In this document: one piece after another, positions 46,758 to 55,578 of the stretch | How the letters are laid out: the number at the start of each line of letters is the position of its first letter | How positions within the stretch are numbered: position 1 is the stretch's first letter | Assembly (NCBI GenBank): GCA_905479265.1 | Contig: CAJQLX010000043.1 | Coordinates: forward strand, 1-56,669 | DNA length: 56,669 bases | Reading direction: 5' to 3' | Origin: an uncultured Alphaproteobacteria bacterium | GTDB lineage: Bacteria > Pseudomonadota > Alphaproteobacteria > UBA7985 | The notes under the pieces: model-generated | What the model saw: only the letters and a program-made list of their open reading frames with translations | The model's database searches: none | What the model was told of the DNA's origin: nothing | Made by a program: the position numbers and the translations under genes

Positions 46758-46810
46758 ATTTTAAGGTTAGATTTCAGCAGATAAACACTGAGACTTGTTG
46801 AATTGGTCTG
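46751..46810. repeat. 10-bp inverted repeat bracketing the glcD promoter region
   Basis: CAGACCAATT (46751-46760) and AATTGGTCTG (46801-46810) are exact reverse complements, 40 bases apart, immediately before the glcD start. The first overlaps the operator candidate at 46739-46757. They could be a pair of regulator sites allowing looping, or a long-loop hairpin. Confidence 0.5.
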
Positions 46811-46815
46811 TTTCT

Positions 46816-48285
46816 ATGCTGAATATGCCAAGCCCTTCCGCCGACGTTCTGGCGCGACGTGACACCATCGCGCGCGACTTGCGTGAACTGTTGGGGGATG
46901 AAGAGCTGCTCATCACCTCCTCAAACGAACTCAAGGGCTATGAGACCGACGGGCTTGCGTGCTACCGCACCGTCCCCATGCTGGTGGCTTTGGCGGAAAC
47001 GACGGAGCAGGTTGCTGCGGTCCTCAAATACTGCAACGACAATGGTGTTCCCGTGATGGCGCGGGGCGCAGGAACGTCCTTGGCGGGCGGAGCGTTGCCG
47101 CAGTTGGATACGGTCGTTCTCGGGCTGTCCAAGATGAACGAAATCTTAGACGTGAATACGGAGAACCAAACAGCTCGGGTCCAAGCGGGGGTGACGAATA
47201 AGAACATTTCCGTTGCCGTAGACGACCTTGGCCTGTTCTACGCGCCAGACCCAAGCAGCCAGATTGCCTGTACCATCGGCGGTAACGTCGCGATGAATTC
47301 TGGCGGGGCGCATTGTTTGAAATATGGGGTCACGACCAACCATATCCTTGGTGTGAAATTTGTGACCATGCAGGGTGAGATCATCGATATCGGCGGCGAA
47401 GCCTTTGACCTGCCCAGCTATGATTTGCTCGGCATGATTGTGGGGGCCGAAGGGCAGTTGGGTGTGGTGACAGAAGTCACCGTTCGGCTGATGGAGAAAC
47501 CAGAAGACGCACGGCCTCTGCTGGCTGGTTTTGATTCAGCCCTCGACGCGGGGGCTTGTGTCGCTGCGATTATGGCCACGGGCCGAACCCCGGTCGCCAT
47601 CGAGTTCATGGACCGCCCCGCGATTATCGCCTGTGAGAGGTTTACCGGCGCAGGCTATCCGGTCGAGGCGCAGGCGTTGCTGATCATCGAGGTCGAAGGC
47701 AACGAAGAAGAAATCCGCGAAGAGCTTGAGTTTGTCGAGGGCATGGCGCGAGCGCACGGCGCGGTGTCGATCCGCGTCGCTGAAGACTTCGCTTCGGCTG
47801 AAAACATCTGGAAGGGGCGCAAGAGTGCCTTTGGCGCCGTCGGGCAGATTTCGCCCGATTACCTGTGCATGGACGGCACCATTCCCGTCACGAAACTGCC
47901 TGAAGTGCTGGAGCAGGTCTACGCCATCGGCGAGCGCTACGGCTTTGAGATTGCGAACATTTTCCACGCTGGCGATGGCAACATGCACCCGCTGATTATG
48001 TACGATAGCCACCAGCCCGGTGTGTTGGATGAGGTTGAGGCCTGTGGCGCTGAAATCCTCAAGGCCTGTGTCGATGCCGGTGGCTGTATCACCGGTGAAC
48101 ACGGTGTGGGCATTGAAAAGCGCGATCACATGCCGCTGATGTTCACCCCGGCTGAGCTGGACCAAATGAAAGCGGTAAAGCGCCAGTTTGACCCGCAATG
48201 GCTGCTGAACGGCGGTAAGGTCTTCCCCTTGGACGAAGTGGGCATCCCCGCTGGGCAAATCGCACCCCGGGCGGTCGCAGCGTAA
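46816..48285 (+). CDS. glcD: Glycolate oxidase subunit GlcD (FAD-linked oxidase)
   Basis: 489 residues. The PCMH-type FAD domain has PVMARGAGTSLAGGALPQ and GGNVAMNSGGAHCLKYGVT. The C-terminal FAD-oxidase domain ends with CITGEHGVGIEKRDHMPLMF. It oxidises glycolate to glyoxylate (D-lactate is possible) at the membrane together with GlcE and GlcF. The start is uncertain: ATG at 46816 is used, ATG at 46825 and TTG at 46795 are alternatives, and none has a strong ribosome site. The stop overlaps glcE by TAATG. Confidence 0.95.
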   Translation: MLNMPSPSADVLARRDTIARDLRELLGDEELLITSSNELKGYETDGLACYRTVPMLVALAETTEQVAAVLKYCNDNGVPVMARGAGTSLAGGALPQLDTVVLGLSKMNEILDVNTENQTARVQAGVTNKNISVAVDDLGLFYAPDPSSQIACTIGGNVAMNSGGAHCLKYGVTTNHILGVKFVTMQGEIIDIGGEAFDLPSYDLLGMIVGAEGQLGVVTEVTVRLMEKPEDARPLLAGFDSALDAGACVAAIMATGRTPVAIEFMDRPAIIACERFTGAGYPVEAQALLIIEVEGNEEEIREELEFVEGMARAHGAVSIRVAEDFASAENIWKGRKSAFGAVGQISPDYLCMDGTIPVTKLPEVLEQVYAIGERYGFEIANIFHAGDGNMHPLIMYDSHQPGVLDEVEACGAEILKACVDAGGCITGEHGVGIEKRDHMPLMFTPAELDQMKAVKRQFDPQWLLNGGKVFPLDEVGIPAGQIAPRAVAA

Positions 48286-49169
48286 TGACGCAGACCGACG
48301 CGCTGACTTTCGACACGCCCGAGGCTATGGCTGCCTTTATCCGCGATCTCGACCATCCTATCGCCGTAGAAGGCGCGGGGACCAAAGCTGGCATTGGTTT
48401 TCCCGTGGATGCGCCGCGCCTGAGCACCACCGGGCTTACCGGGATCACCTATTTCGAACCCAAGGAGTTTGTTTTGGGGGCCATGGCCGGGACGCGGCTT
48501 TCTGTATTGGAAGCGGCCCTTGCGGAGCATGACTTGATTCTGCCGTTTGACCCGCCTCGCTTTGGCGCAGATCCGACGCTGGGCGGTGTCATGGCAACGA
48601 ACATAGGCGGGGCAGAGCGCGAAAGCATGGGCGCGCCTCGCGATAACCTGCTGGGCGCACAGTATATCAACGGCAAGGGCGAGCTGCTCAAAGCCGGGGG
48701 GCGCGTGGTCAAGAACGTCTCGGGCTATGACATCCCGCGTGGGCTCAGTGGTTCATGGGGGACGTTGGCCGTTTTCACGGAGCTGACCGTCAAAGTCCTG
48801 CCTAAAGCCCGCGCGGTCGATCAACACGCGGATGGTTTGGAGCCCGTGTGGGCGCAAGACTTTGTGTGGCGGGTGAGTCTTCCCCGCGACCAAGCCAAAG
48901 CCCTGACGCAAGCATGGACAGGCTTAGCCGCGCAGCAATGGGACGGCGCTTTGCTGTGGCTTGGGGCTGACGCGCCGCAGGATGTTCACGCGATGGCCGC
49001 GCGCGCCGGGGGGCATGCTTTGCTGGTCCAAAGTCCGGCGAGCCATCGCGCGACGGACGGCTGCTTTCAGCCCTTGGACGCGGGAAATATCACGCTGCAC
49101 CGGCTGCTCAAGAACGCCTTCGATCCCGACCGCCGCTTTAATCCAGAACGCCTGTATAGGGGGCTATGA
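48285..49169 (+). CDS. glcE: Glycolate oxidase subunit GlcE (FAD-binding)
   Basis: 294 residues, typical shorter PCMH-FAD subunit. LGGVMATNIGGAERESMGAPRDNLLG and KNVSGYDIPRGLSGSWGTL are the FAD-binding pieces in split form (RVVKNVSGYD is very conserved in GlcE). It begins within the glcD stop (TAATG), and glcF follows after three bases, so the three subunits are coupled. Confidence 0.95.
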   Translation: MTQTDALTFDTPEAMAAFIRDLDHPIAVEGAGTKAGIGFPVDAPRLSTTGLTGITYFEPKEFVLGAMAGTRLSVLEAALAEHDLILPFDPPRFGADPTLGGVMATNIGGAERESMGAPRDNLLGAQYINGKGELLKAGGRVVKNVSGYDIPRGLSGSWGTLAVFTELTVKVLPKARAVDQHADGLEPVWAQDFVWRVSLPRDQAKALTQAWTGLAAQQWDGALLWLGADAPQDVHAMAARAGGHALLVQSPASHRATDGCFQPLDAGNITLHRLLKNAFDPDRRFNPERLYRGL

Positions 49170-49172
49170 TCC

Positions 49173-50462
49173 ATGCAGACATTCTTCAAAGAAGGGATGG
49201 TCAAAGACGCTGAAACCCAGCGGTCTGAGGCTATTTTCCGCAACTGTGTTCACTGTGGCCTGTGCACCGGAACCTGTCCGACCTATCAACTGCTGGGCGA
49301 TGAATTGGACAGCCCGCGCGGGCGGATTTATCTGCTCAAAGACATGCTGGAAAATGGCCGCAAGCCGACAAAGGACGTGGTTGACCATCTGGATCGCTGT
49401 TTGAGCTGTTTGGCCTGCACAACCACCTGTCCTTCTGGCGTCGATTACATGCATCTGATCGATCACGGGCGAAAGGTCATTGAGCGGGACTATCAGCGAC
49501 CGCTGTTCGAGCGCGCTTATCGCTGGTTCTTGGCGCAAGTGCTGCCGCGTCCGGCGTTGTTCCGGTGGTTGCTGCGGCTTGCGCCTTTGGGCGGGGTTTT
49601 GCAGCCTGTGATGCCTAAGCCGCTCAAGGCTGCACTGGCCCTGACGCCCGATCACCTGCCTGCGCCAGCCGCGACAGACCGGCCCCACGTGCATCCGGCA
49701 GCCACCGATCAGCGGCGCGGGCGAGTGGCACTGTTTCCCGGTTGTGCGCAGCAGGTTTTGGAGCCGGAAATCAACGCGGCAACGATCCGCTTGCTGACGC
49801 GCCTTGGCTATGAGGTCGAGGTGGTCTCGGCCCCGTGTTGTGGTGCGCTGACCCATCACATGGGAAAAACGTCCCAAGCCGACGCAACCGCAATGCGGAT
49901 GATTGATGCGGTCTTGGCGGCTGATGACCGCGACGGCCTCGATGCGCTGGTGATTACGGCGTCCGGCTGCGGGACGACGGTGAAGGACTACGGTGCCATG
50001 TTTCAGGACGACCCAGAAGCAGCGACCCGCGCGGGCAAGGTTGCGGCACTGGCGCGCGACATCACCGAATTCGTCACCGTCGAAGACCTTGCCGCGGGCA
50101 AAGATGCGCTGTCTGAGGTCAAAATCACCTATCACAGCGCCTGTTCCATGCAACATGGTCAGAAGATCACCACCAAGCCCAAAACGCTGCTGAAGGCGCT
50201 GGGCGCGGCGGTGCGAGAGCCGGCAGAAGGGCATCTGTGCTGCGGCTCGGCGGGGACATACAACCTGTTACAGCCGGAAATCTCGGGGCAACTCAAGGAC
50301 CGCAAGCTGCGCAACATCGCCAAAACCCAGCCACAGCTTGTGGCGACGGGCAACATTGGCTGTATGAAGCAGTTGGAGAAGGGCGTGGGTGTCCCATTGG
50401 TCCACACCGCGCAGTTGCTGGATTGGGCAACCGGTGGGCCAAAGCCGCATCAGCTGGACTAG
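49173..50462 (+). CDS. glcF: Glycolate oxidase iron-sulfur subunit GlcF
   Basis: 429 residues. Two [4Fe-4S] motifs of CxxCxxCxxxCP type are at Cys25/28/31/35 and Cys76/79/82/86. Two CCG domains follow, with PCCGALTHHMG and LCCGSAGTYN, as in heterodisulfide-reductase-like subunits. It passes electrons from GlcDE to the membrane quinone pool. It is the last gene, followed by a bidirectional hairpin. Confidence 0.96.
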   Translation: MQTFFKEGMVKDAETQRSEAIFRNCVHCGLCTGTCPTYQLLGDELDSPRGRIYLLKDMLENGRKPTKDVVDHLDRCLSCLACTTTCPSGVDYMHLIDHGRKVIERDYQRPLFERAYRWFLAQVLPRPALFRWLLRLAPLGGVLQPVMPKPLKAALALTPDHLPAPAATDRPHVHPAATDQRRGRVALFPGCAQQVLEPEINAATIRLLTRLGYEVEVVSAPCCGALTHHMGKTSQADATAMRMIDAVLAADDRDGLDALVITASGCGTTVKDYGAMFQDDPEAATRAGKVAALARDITEFVTVEDLAAGKDALSEVKITYHSACSMQHGQKITTKPKTLLKALGAAVREPAEGHLCCGSAGTYNLLQPEISGQLKDRKLRNIAKTQPQLVATGNIGCMKQLEKGVGVPLVHTAQLLDWATGGPKPHQLD

Positions 50463-50474
50463 GCTGCAAAAGAC

Positions 50475-50505
50475 AAAAAGCCCGGCGAAACAACCGCCGG
50501 GCTTT
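50475..50505 (-). terminator. Bidirectional terminator between glcF and the beta-barrel gene
   Basis: AAAGCCCGGCG/CGCCGGGCTTT (50477-50487 and 50495-50505) is a perfect 11-bp stem with a 7-base loop. On the minus strand it is followed by five T, so it best serves the beta-barrel gene; on the plus strand only three T follow before GGG. Confidence 0.85.
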
Positions 50506-50539
50506 GGGATGCAAAACCGCAGGAAAGGGCGGTGTGCGT

Positions 50540-51649
50540 TTAGAATGAAAGCCGAATGTCGGCCTTGCCTTCGTGCGTGTGAACCGCCTCTGGCAGTGCC
50601 TCATCTTCCAACCGGGAGAACTCATAGCCGACCTCTAAGTCAACACCGGTGGAGATCCCGATGACCATGTCGGTGGTGATGGAGGACGTGCTGACGTTTT
50701 CATCGTGGGACCGTCTGTGCTGTCCAGCCACGCCATAGGTGTAGCGGCCCGATTTGTTCGATACGCCGATGTCATAGATCGACTGAGTTTCGATCCGTGT
50801 TGTGCCGTCGTAGAACGCTTCGAGCCCGGCGCTGGCGCCAAAGGTCAGGCGTCCATATTCCATCATCGCGCCAGCCCGGCCACCGTACAGCTGACCTTCA
50901 CCGGTCGCCAGCCCACCGGTCAGCGGCGTGCCTGCGAAATCGAAACTACCGTCACGGATGACTTCGATGCCATAGGCCGGGGTTACGGTCCGCACGGGGC
51001 GTCGCCACAAAACGCCGCCATATTGGCGATTGTCTTGGTCGGCTGCGGCGACAAGCTCCCACGGCCCTTGCCGGGTGCCAACGGAACCCGCAAAATTGCC
51101 CCCGACGCCGCTTGAGAATGCTGCTGTTGTTGGCTCTATCACGCCATTCAACGCGCCAGCGCCAGTGGTAACGATGGTGCCCGGGGTAAATCGGCCAGCC
51201 ATAACGTCCAGGGTTGGCGAGTCGATAAAGGCGTAGGCCTCGATACCGTCTGCTGAGATGTTTGCGGTAAACGGATCCGTGGCGTCATAGACGTAGGTGG
51301 CATCGCCCGTCGCGGAAAGCGTCGCGCCAAATGTCCAGCCTTGCGGCGAGGTTTGGCGGATTGTACCCGCGACCGAGCCTTCGACGAACCCGCCGTACTG
51401 GTCCAATTCATCGGCCCGAACATAGGTTCCACCGACGGCGAAATCACCGTTGAGCTGGAACGAGCTATGAGCGCCAAGATTAAAGATCTTGGGCTTAACG
51501 AACAGGTGGGGGGCGAAACCTTGGTATTGGCCGTAGTTGCCGCCGTTCCCAATCAATTCGGCGTTGCGAATGACTTGAGCGCTGACCGGGGCGGCGCACA
51601 TGGACGCGCCCAGTGCCGCTCCCCCGAGGAGAGTAAGGAGTTTTTTCAT
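50540..51649 (-). CDS. Outer-membrane beta-barrel protein
   Basis: 369 residues. A signal peptide is clear (MKKLLTLLGGAALGASMCAAPVSA, cleavage before Q). The mature part has repeated amphipathic strands rich in Gly and aromatic residues (GRLTFGASAGLEAFYDG, GRYTYGVAGQHRR) and ends in Phe after ADIRLS, which is the usual signature for BAM-dependent insertion. No specific porin family recognised. The ATG has AGGA upstream and lies 11 bases after the haloperoxidase-like gene, so both are one transcription unit. Confidence 0.8.
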   Translation of the reverse strand: MKKLLTLLGGAALGASMCAAPVSAQVIRNAELIGNGGNYGQYQGFAPHLFVKPKIFNLGAHSSFQLNGDFAVGGTYVRADELDQYGGFVEGSVAGTIRQTSPQGWTFGATLSATGDATYVYDATDPFTANISADGIEAYAFIDSPTLDVMAGRFTPGTIVTTGAGALNGVIEPTTAAFSSGVGGNFAGSVGTRQGPWELVAAADQDNRQYGGVLWRRPVRTVTPAYGIEVIRDGSFDFAGTPLTGGLATGEGQLYGGRAGAMMEYGRLTFGASAGLEAFYDGTTRIETQSIYDIGVSNKSGRYTYGVAGQHRRSHDENVSTSSITTDMVIGISTGVDLEVGYEFSRLEDEALPEAVHTHEGKADIRLSF

Positions 51650-51660
51650 TTTTTATGTCC

Positions 51661-53061
51661 TTAGCGTGCGACAGGAAGGAAGTGGTTTTCGAAGATTTCA
51701 TCCGCGATCCGCCCACCTGCGCTCATGGCTTGGTCGTGGTCAAAGGTCCAATGCACACCGCCCCAAATGCGGCTCAGACCATTTTCAACGGCTGTTTCCC
51801 AAACAGAAGTATAGTGTCGTTCAGTCCCAATCAGCTGATCCGGCCACCAGGCCAGATCCACCGGACGAAGCTTGAACTTAACCCGGTCTGTGCCCATCAG
51901 ATGCTGAATCATCCGAGCGCCCGCAGCGCCAAACGTGGAGTGACCGGACGTGTAAGCAGGGAAGGGAGGCGTGAGGATCAGTGATGACCAACTCGCGTCC
52001 ATATCCATGCCGGATTCCTTGTAGCCCGGGATGGTGTAAGCCCGGCGGCGAATAACGGTTTCGGGCCTTACGATGTCGTAGGTGTATTTGCTGTCCCACG
52101 CTGAGATTCCAGCATCGCCACTGGCCATACCCATCAGCGCCATGGCGCGGGCCATGTCATAGGTATCAACACGACCTTGCAGCAGTTGCGCACCAATGAT
52201 GATGAAGTGACCACCCGGGGTCGCGCCCCGTGGCCCGTCTTCCCAGAAAAAGGCGATGTGAGCTTCATCATCGGTGCGGTTTTGCGATTTGGTTCCGCCA
52301 AGCTCCTGAATCAGCTTCACGTCGTCCCAAAACACATTCGACCGTGGGTCCGGGAACCGCTCTGCGCGGAACTTTTTGATGTCCTGAACGCCAATTGGAT
52401 CCACCATGCCCCAGCTCGGCAGCAGAGGGCGGATGAACGGGTCAATTCGGGGGCCAATGCCGGACTCGTAAACCGGCAATGTTGGCTCCCAGGCCAGCAC
52501 GTGGTTCCGCTTCTGCATTACGTCGCGGTAGTAGGGGGCTTTGGTGGATTCTGAACCATCACGCGCCCGGCGCGCCGCAATCTTCTGCCCGACATGCTTG
52601 CCCCAACGCATACCCAGCGTTTTGGCTTCACCGTTTGGAATCTTGTTCAGCATACGGTTTCGGAAGCCACGGAACGAGCGTTGCATGGCCGTTGTAAGCG
52701 CGATCTCTGTCGCGACATGATAGGCGGCAAGCATATCGCCGTTTTCCGGACCTCGGCCAAACCCCATGGAGTCATTGTAACGACCACCAATCCCGTTCAT
52801 GGCAACAAAACCCGCCATCATACCAATGCCGAAAACACGGCTGGCTTCGGGGGGCGCCAAGCCATGGTCTCGCACGGCGAGCAGCATGGTATCGGTCCAC
52901 CGGAGCACGTCATCCATATTCTCTGGCGCGACGGTTTCTTCGATGTAAGATTTGCCGAAGTACTGAGCATGAGCGTGGGGGGCCAATGCTGCTGTCGCAA
53001 TGCTACCGCCAACCGCAGCGGCACTTCCTTGCAAAACTGAACGGCGATCAATTGCCTTCAT
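51661..53061 (-). CDS. Tat-exported vanadium-haloperoxidase-like (PAP2 superfamily) protein
   Basis: 466 residues. A Tat-type signal is seen at the N-terminus (DRRSVLQGSAAAVGG, cleavage near AHA-Q at about 32). Vanadate/phosphate-binding residues are in the order and spacing of vanadium chloroperoxidase: Lys326 and Arg333 (SKYTYDIVRP), Ser-Gly-His 373-375 (YTSGHSTF), and Arg432 and His438 (SRIWGGVHW), with the same K-to-R gap of 7 and R-to-H gap of 6. It may oxidise halides with H2O2 in the periplasm or act as an acid phosphatase; sequence cannot decide. The ATG at 53061 has AGAGGA upstream. Confidence 0.88.
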   Translation of the reverse strand: MKAIDRRSVLQGSAAAVGGSIATAALAPHAHAQYFGKSYIEETVAPENMDDVLRWTDTMLLAVRDHGLAPPEASRVFGIGMMAGFVAMNGIGGRYNDSMGFGRGPENGDMLAAYHVATEIALTTAMQRSFRGFRNRMLNKIPNGEAKTLGMRWGKHVGQKIAARRARDGSESTKAPYYRDVMQKRNHVLAWEPTLPVYESGIGPRIDPFIRPLLPSWGMVDPIGVQDIKKFRAERFPDPRSNVFWDDVKLIQELGGTKSQNRTDDEAHIAFFWEDGPRGATPGGHFIIIGAQLLQGRVDTYDMARAMALMGMASGDAGISAWDSKYTYDIVRPETVIRRRAYTIPGYKESGMDMDASWSSLILTPPFPAYTSGHSTFGAAGARMIQHLMGTDRVKFKLRPVDLAWWPDQLIGTERHYTSVWETAVENGLSRIWGGVHWTFDHDQAMSAGGRIADEIFENHFLPVAR

Positions 53062-53680
53062 GGTTGTCCTCTTTATCAACAAGCACACCGGTACGTGGCC
53101 TGTAAATTCCATTACCCAATAATAAGTCTGACCGGATTTTAAAAATTGAAATGCGATCGAGAAAAACTATTCAGGGGAGACCAATAGCAGGAACTGGGCC
53201 GACTCTCCCGGTGGCAATAAGAATTCGAAAAAACTTCAATTTTTAGGAAGATAACCCCAGTTTTCGGGAGGGATTTGGAGTAGAAAATGGCGCATGAACG
53301 CATAATTATTGTTTGGGTTTGACGAACTGAAAAAATGAGACGGCTTGCGTCGCTATATTGCTGATTTTAGGCGCATAAGGGCTGCTGACATGCCGTATTG
53401 ATAAAGCGCGCATAATCTTTCAGGTCAGAAATCAGAAATGCTTTCATGGCTTTGGGTTCGGCAAAATGCCGCAAAACAGGGAGATTTTGTCGAATGAGTT
53501 GCATTCCAAACAATAGCGGTGGTTTCGAACGCTATAATTTGTTGTTTTGCCCCCTTTGTTGATCAGTTGCCAAAATCCTTTTTGACGTCGATCGGTCTGG
53601 CTTACGCTTTGCTCTGACAGGGGGGAACACACCGAGGCCTTTTGTTATTTCGCAGAAAGCCTGAGCCGTAAGTAGATTTG
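53062..53680. other. AT-rich intergenic region
   Basis: About 620 bases without a supported gene, unusually long for this compact window. It should hold divergent promoters for the haloperoxidase-like gene and the next outer-membrane protein. It contains an inverted pair of AAAAATTGAA. Confidence 0.6.
53141..53244. repeat. Inverted pair of AAAAATTGAA (first intergenic)
   Basis: AAAAATTGAA at 53141-53150 and its reverse complement at 53235-53244; the match extends to 11 bases (TAAAAATTGAA). The same pair recurs at 55299-55356. Confidence 0.6.
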
Positions 53681-55045
53681 ATGTCCTCGAAACACGCTAA
53701 ATTCACACGCGAACAAGCGCCCTTGGTGGGCAGCAGCCTAAGGGCTTGGCTGTGCTGTTGTTCTGCGTTCGTGATACTGGGTGTTTCCCCGGAAGCGCAG
53801 GGGCAACTTTCGCAGTCTTTGAGCTATAATTTCAGCGCATCGACCTTCGACAGTTCATTGAACGTCGATCACGGCTTGCGGGGGATCGAGCTGGGCGTGC
53901 TGGATTTTAGCCTCAGCCAATCGACCTCTTACAGTTTGGATACGGGCTTGCTGGGTGACTACCAAGTCGGTGTCGATGTGAACGACGAGGAAAATTTCTT
54001 CGGTAACTTCAGTGGAACCTTGGGCTCGGACCTAAGGTCAATCGGCGGTTTTGCCGACAACCGCTTTGCGCGCGACAATTTTTCTGTTGGCGTATCGGCA
54101 AGCGGCAGTCTGGAATACACCAAGAGTACCGTGTTTGATGAAGGGTTGCTCGATCCTGATTTCGACTTCTTCGATTTTACCGATGAGGAGCTGGAAGCCA
54201 TCGTATGGGTTCCTTCGCACTTCGCCGAAGGCGCGGCTGCGCTAGAGGTGAATCGATTTTCGATTGGTCGGCTTAAAGTAAGGCCGAAGGCCGATGGCAC
54301 CATAGGCCATTCTGATTTCGGTGGCTTGACCTACAGCCTTGCCGCAGCGACGGGCTTTTCGATCGGCAGCAAAGATGGCGACGACGAATTCGACTTCTTC
54401 TTCGAAGAAAGTAACCTGAGCGCAAACGTGCCTGGTGGTGGTTACGGCGCCGGTGATGGCGAATTGGTTTTGGCGGCGGGCTATGATTCTGATGGCGTGG
54501 CCAAGCTGGCCGCGATTATCTTTAAAGGCTGGTCCCCGACCGACAAATTTGACCTTTCATTCGATGCCGAGGGCGGCGTGCAGTACCTGAGCGAAGAGGG
54601 CGTGGCCTTTGATGAAGGTTCGGTCCGGTTGGGCGCTGGTTTTCGGCCGGCGGAGAATTGGAACATCGATACCTCGCTAACAGTCGGCGCGTCAGAGGAG
54701 CTGATCCCCAGTTATTCCTTTGACGCCTCTTTGGATTATTCGAAGTTCCTGAGCTTCAGCCCTTTTGTGCGGTTCTCGGCTTTCTACTCGGAAGGGCAGG
54801 GTGACTATTCCCTGCCTGTCGGAGTCAACGCCACGGTTTATGACAAACTGCTGCTTTCTGCTGAAGTCACGCCGAGCTATGCGACGTTTGATGAGTCCTT
54901 TGAAGTCCGTGCATCAGGCAACGTGACCCTGCTGGGCCCACCCTTGTTAAAAGACGGAGCAAGCAGCGAATTTTCGCTCTCTGCCAGTGCTGCCCTGTAC
55001 AGCCAAGAGCGCAGTGTTTCGGTCAATGGCCGTTTCAGCTTCTAA
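53681..55045 (+). CDS. Exported beta-rich outer-membrane-like protein
   Basis: 454 residues. A signal region is seen after a polar start (RAWLCCCSAFVILGVSPEAQG, cleavage before QLSQS). The mature part is acidic, alternates hydrophobic and polar residues as in beta-barrels, has several DF/FF pairs (DPDFDFFDF, DEFDFFFEE) and ends RFSF, a terminal-Phe signature. No family recognised. The ATG at 53681 is used (a TTG three bases before is possible); the ribosome site is weak. It is not obviously related in sequence to the barrel at 50540. Confidence 0.7.
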   Translation: MSSKHAKFTREQAPLVGSSLRAWLCCCSAFVILGVSPEAQGQLSQSLSYNFSASTFDSSLNVDHGLRGIELGVLDFSLSQSTSYSLDTGLLGDYQVGVDVNDEENFFGNFSGTLGSDLRSIGGFADNRFARDNFSVGVSASGSLEYTKSTVFDEGLLDPDFDFFDFTDEELEAIVWVPSHFAEGAAALEVNRFSIGRLKVRPKADGTIGHSDFGGLTYSLAAATGFSIGSKDGDDEFDFFFEESNLSANVPGGGYGAGDGELVLAAGYDSDGVAKLAAIIFKGWSPTDKFDLSFDAEGGVQYLSEEGVAFDEGSVRLGAGFRPAENWNIDTSLTVGASEELIPSYSFDASLDYSKFLSFSPFVRFSAFYSEGQGDYSLPVGVNATVYDKLLLSAEVTPSYATFDESFEVRASGNVTLLGPPLLKDGASSEFSLSASAALYSQERSVSVNGRFSF

Positions 55046-55087
55046 GCGCTAGAAATTCAATTGAACTTTTTCTGTGCCTGTTGACTG

Positions 55088-55113
55088 GCCCCCTATACGG
55101 GTCAGCAGGGGGC
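55088..55113 (+). terminator. Possible terminator after the outer-membrane-like gene
   Basis: GCCCCCT/AGGGGGC forms a 7-bp stem with a 12-base loop, 42 bases after the stop, followed by TTCTC. The T run is poor. Confidence 0.4.
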
Positions 55114-55296
55114 TTCTCGTGGGCTTTGCTAGCACCTTCGGAGAGGACGAATCGCGAGCAGAAATCGGACTGAAAAACAGCACTTAGTCGCATAAAGTCG
55201 GAGTCTTACGAATTTTACAAGGTCGTTGAAAATCTAATATTTTCATTTAGTTAGCGGTTTAGATAGCAAATTTGAAAAGGGTTTTTGCAAACTAGA

Positions 55297-55358
55297 TCAA
55301 AAATTGAAAGGCGCAGGGTGAAATTTCTCAAAATGCGTACGTAATGTTCAATTTTTGA
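55297..55358. repeat. Inverted pair of AAAAATTGAA (second intergenic)
   Basis: TCAAAAATTGAA (55297-55308) and its exact reverse complement TTCAATTTTTGA (55347-55358), 38 bases apart. The 10-base core is the same as in the pair at 53141-53244. Confidence 0.65.
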
Positions 55359-55578
55359 GTTCATGCCAGAGTTTATAAAGGAAAGTTTAGTTCTTCGGTA
55401 TGTAACTAACATTCCTTCGCATTGTTACCCATCGCCAAGGCCGATAGGACGCAGCACAACGCAAAATGTTGAAAAATTAGGTTTATTCGTTGAATCCAAC
55501 ACCGTCAGAGAGCGGTGACGTTGAAATGAACCAAGCTGACTTTTGCTCGTGAATTCGTAGATATTGGAAAGATGAGTA

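Larger units (their letters stand above)
55046..55578. other. AT-rich intergenic region
   Basis: About 530 bases with no supported gene. It carries a palindrome TTCAATTGAA (55056-55065), a possible terminator, an inverted pair of AAAAATTGAA and a TATAAAGGAAAG stretch (55375-55386) that may be promoter-like. Confidence 0.55.

Noticed and set aside
53444-53632. 62-codon minus-strand open frame in the spacer before the outer-membrane-like gene
   Set aside because: No ribosome site or conserved feature; AT-rich spacer favours chance frames.
55363-55518. 51-codon plus-strand frame in the spacer before the Cys-rich gene
   Set aside because: No ribosome site and no recognisable features; overlaps the promoter-like area.
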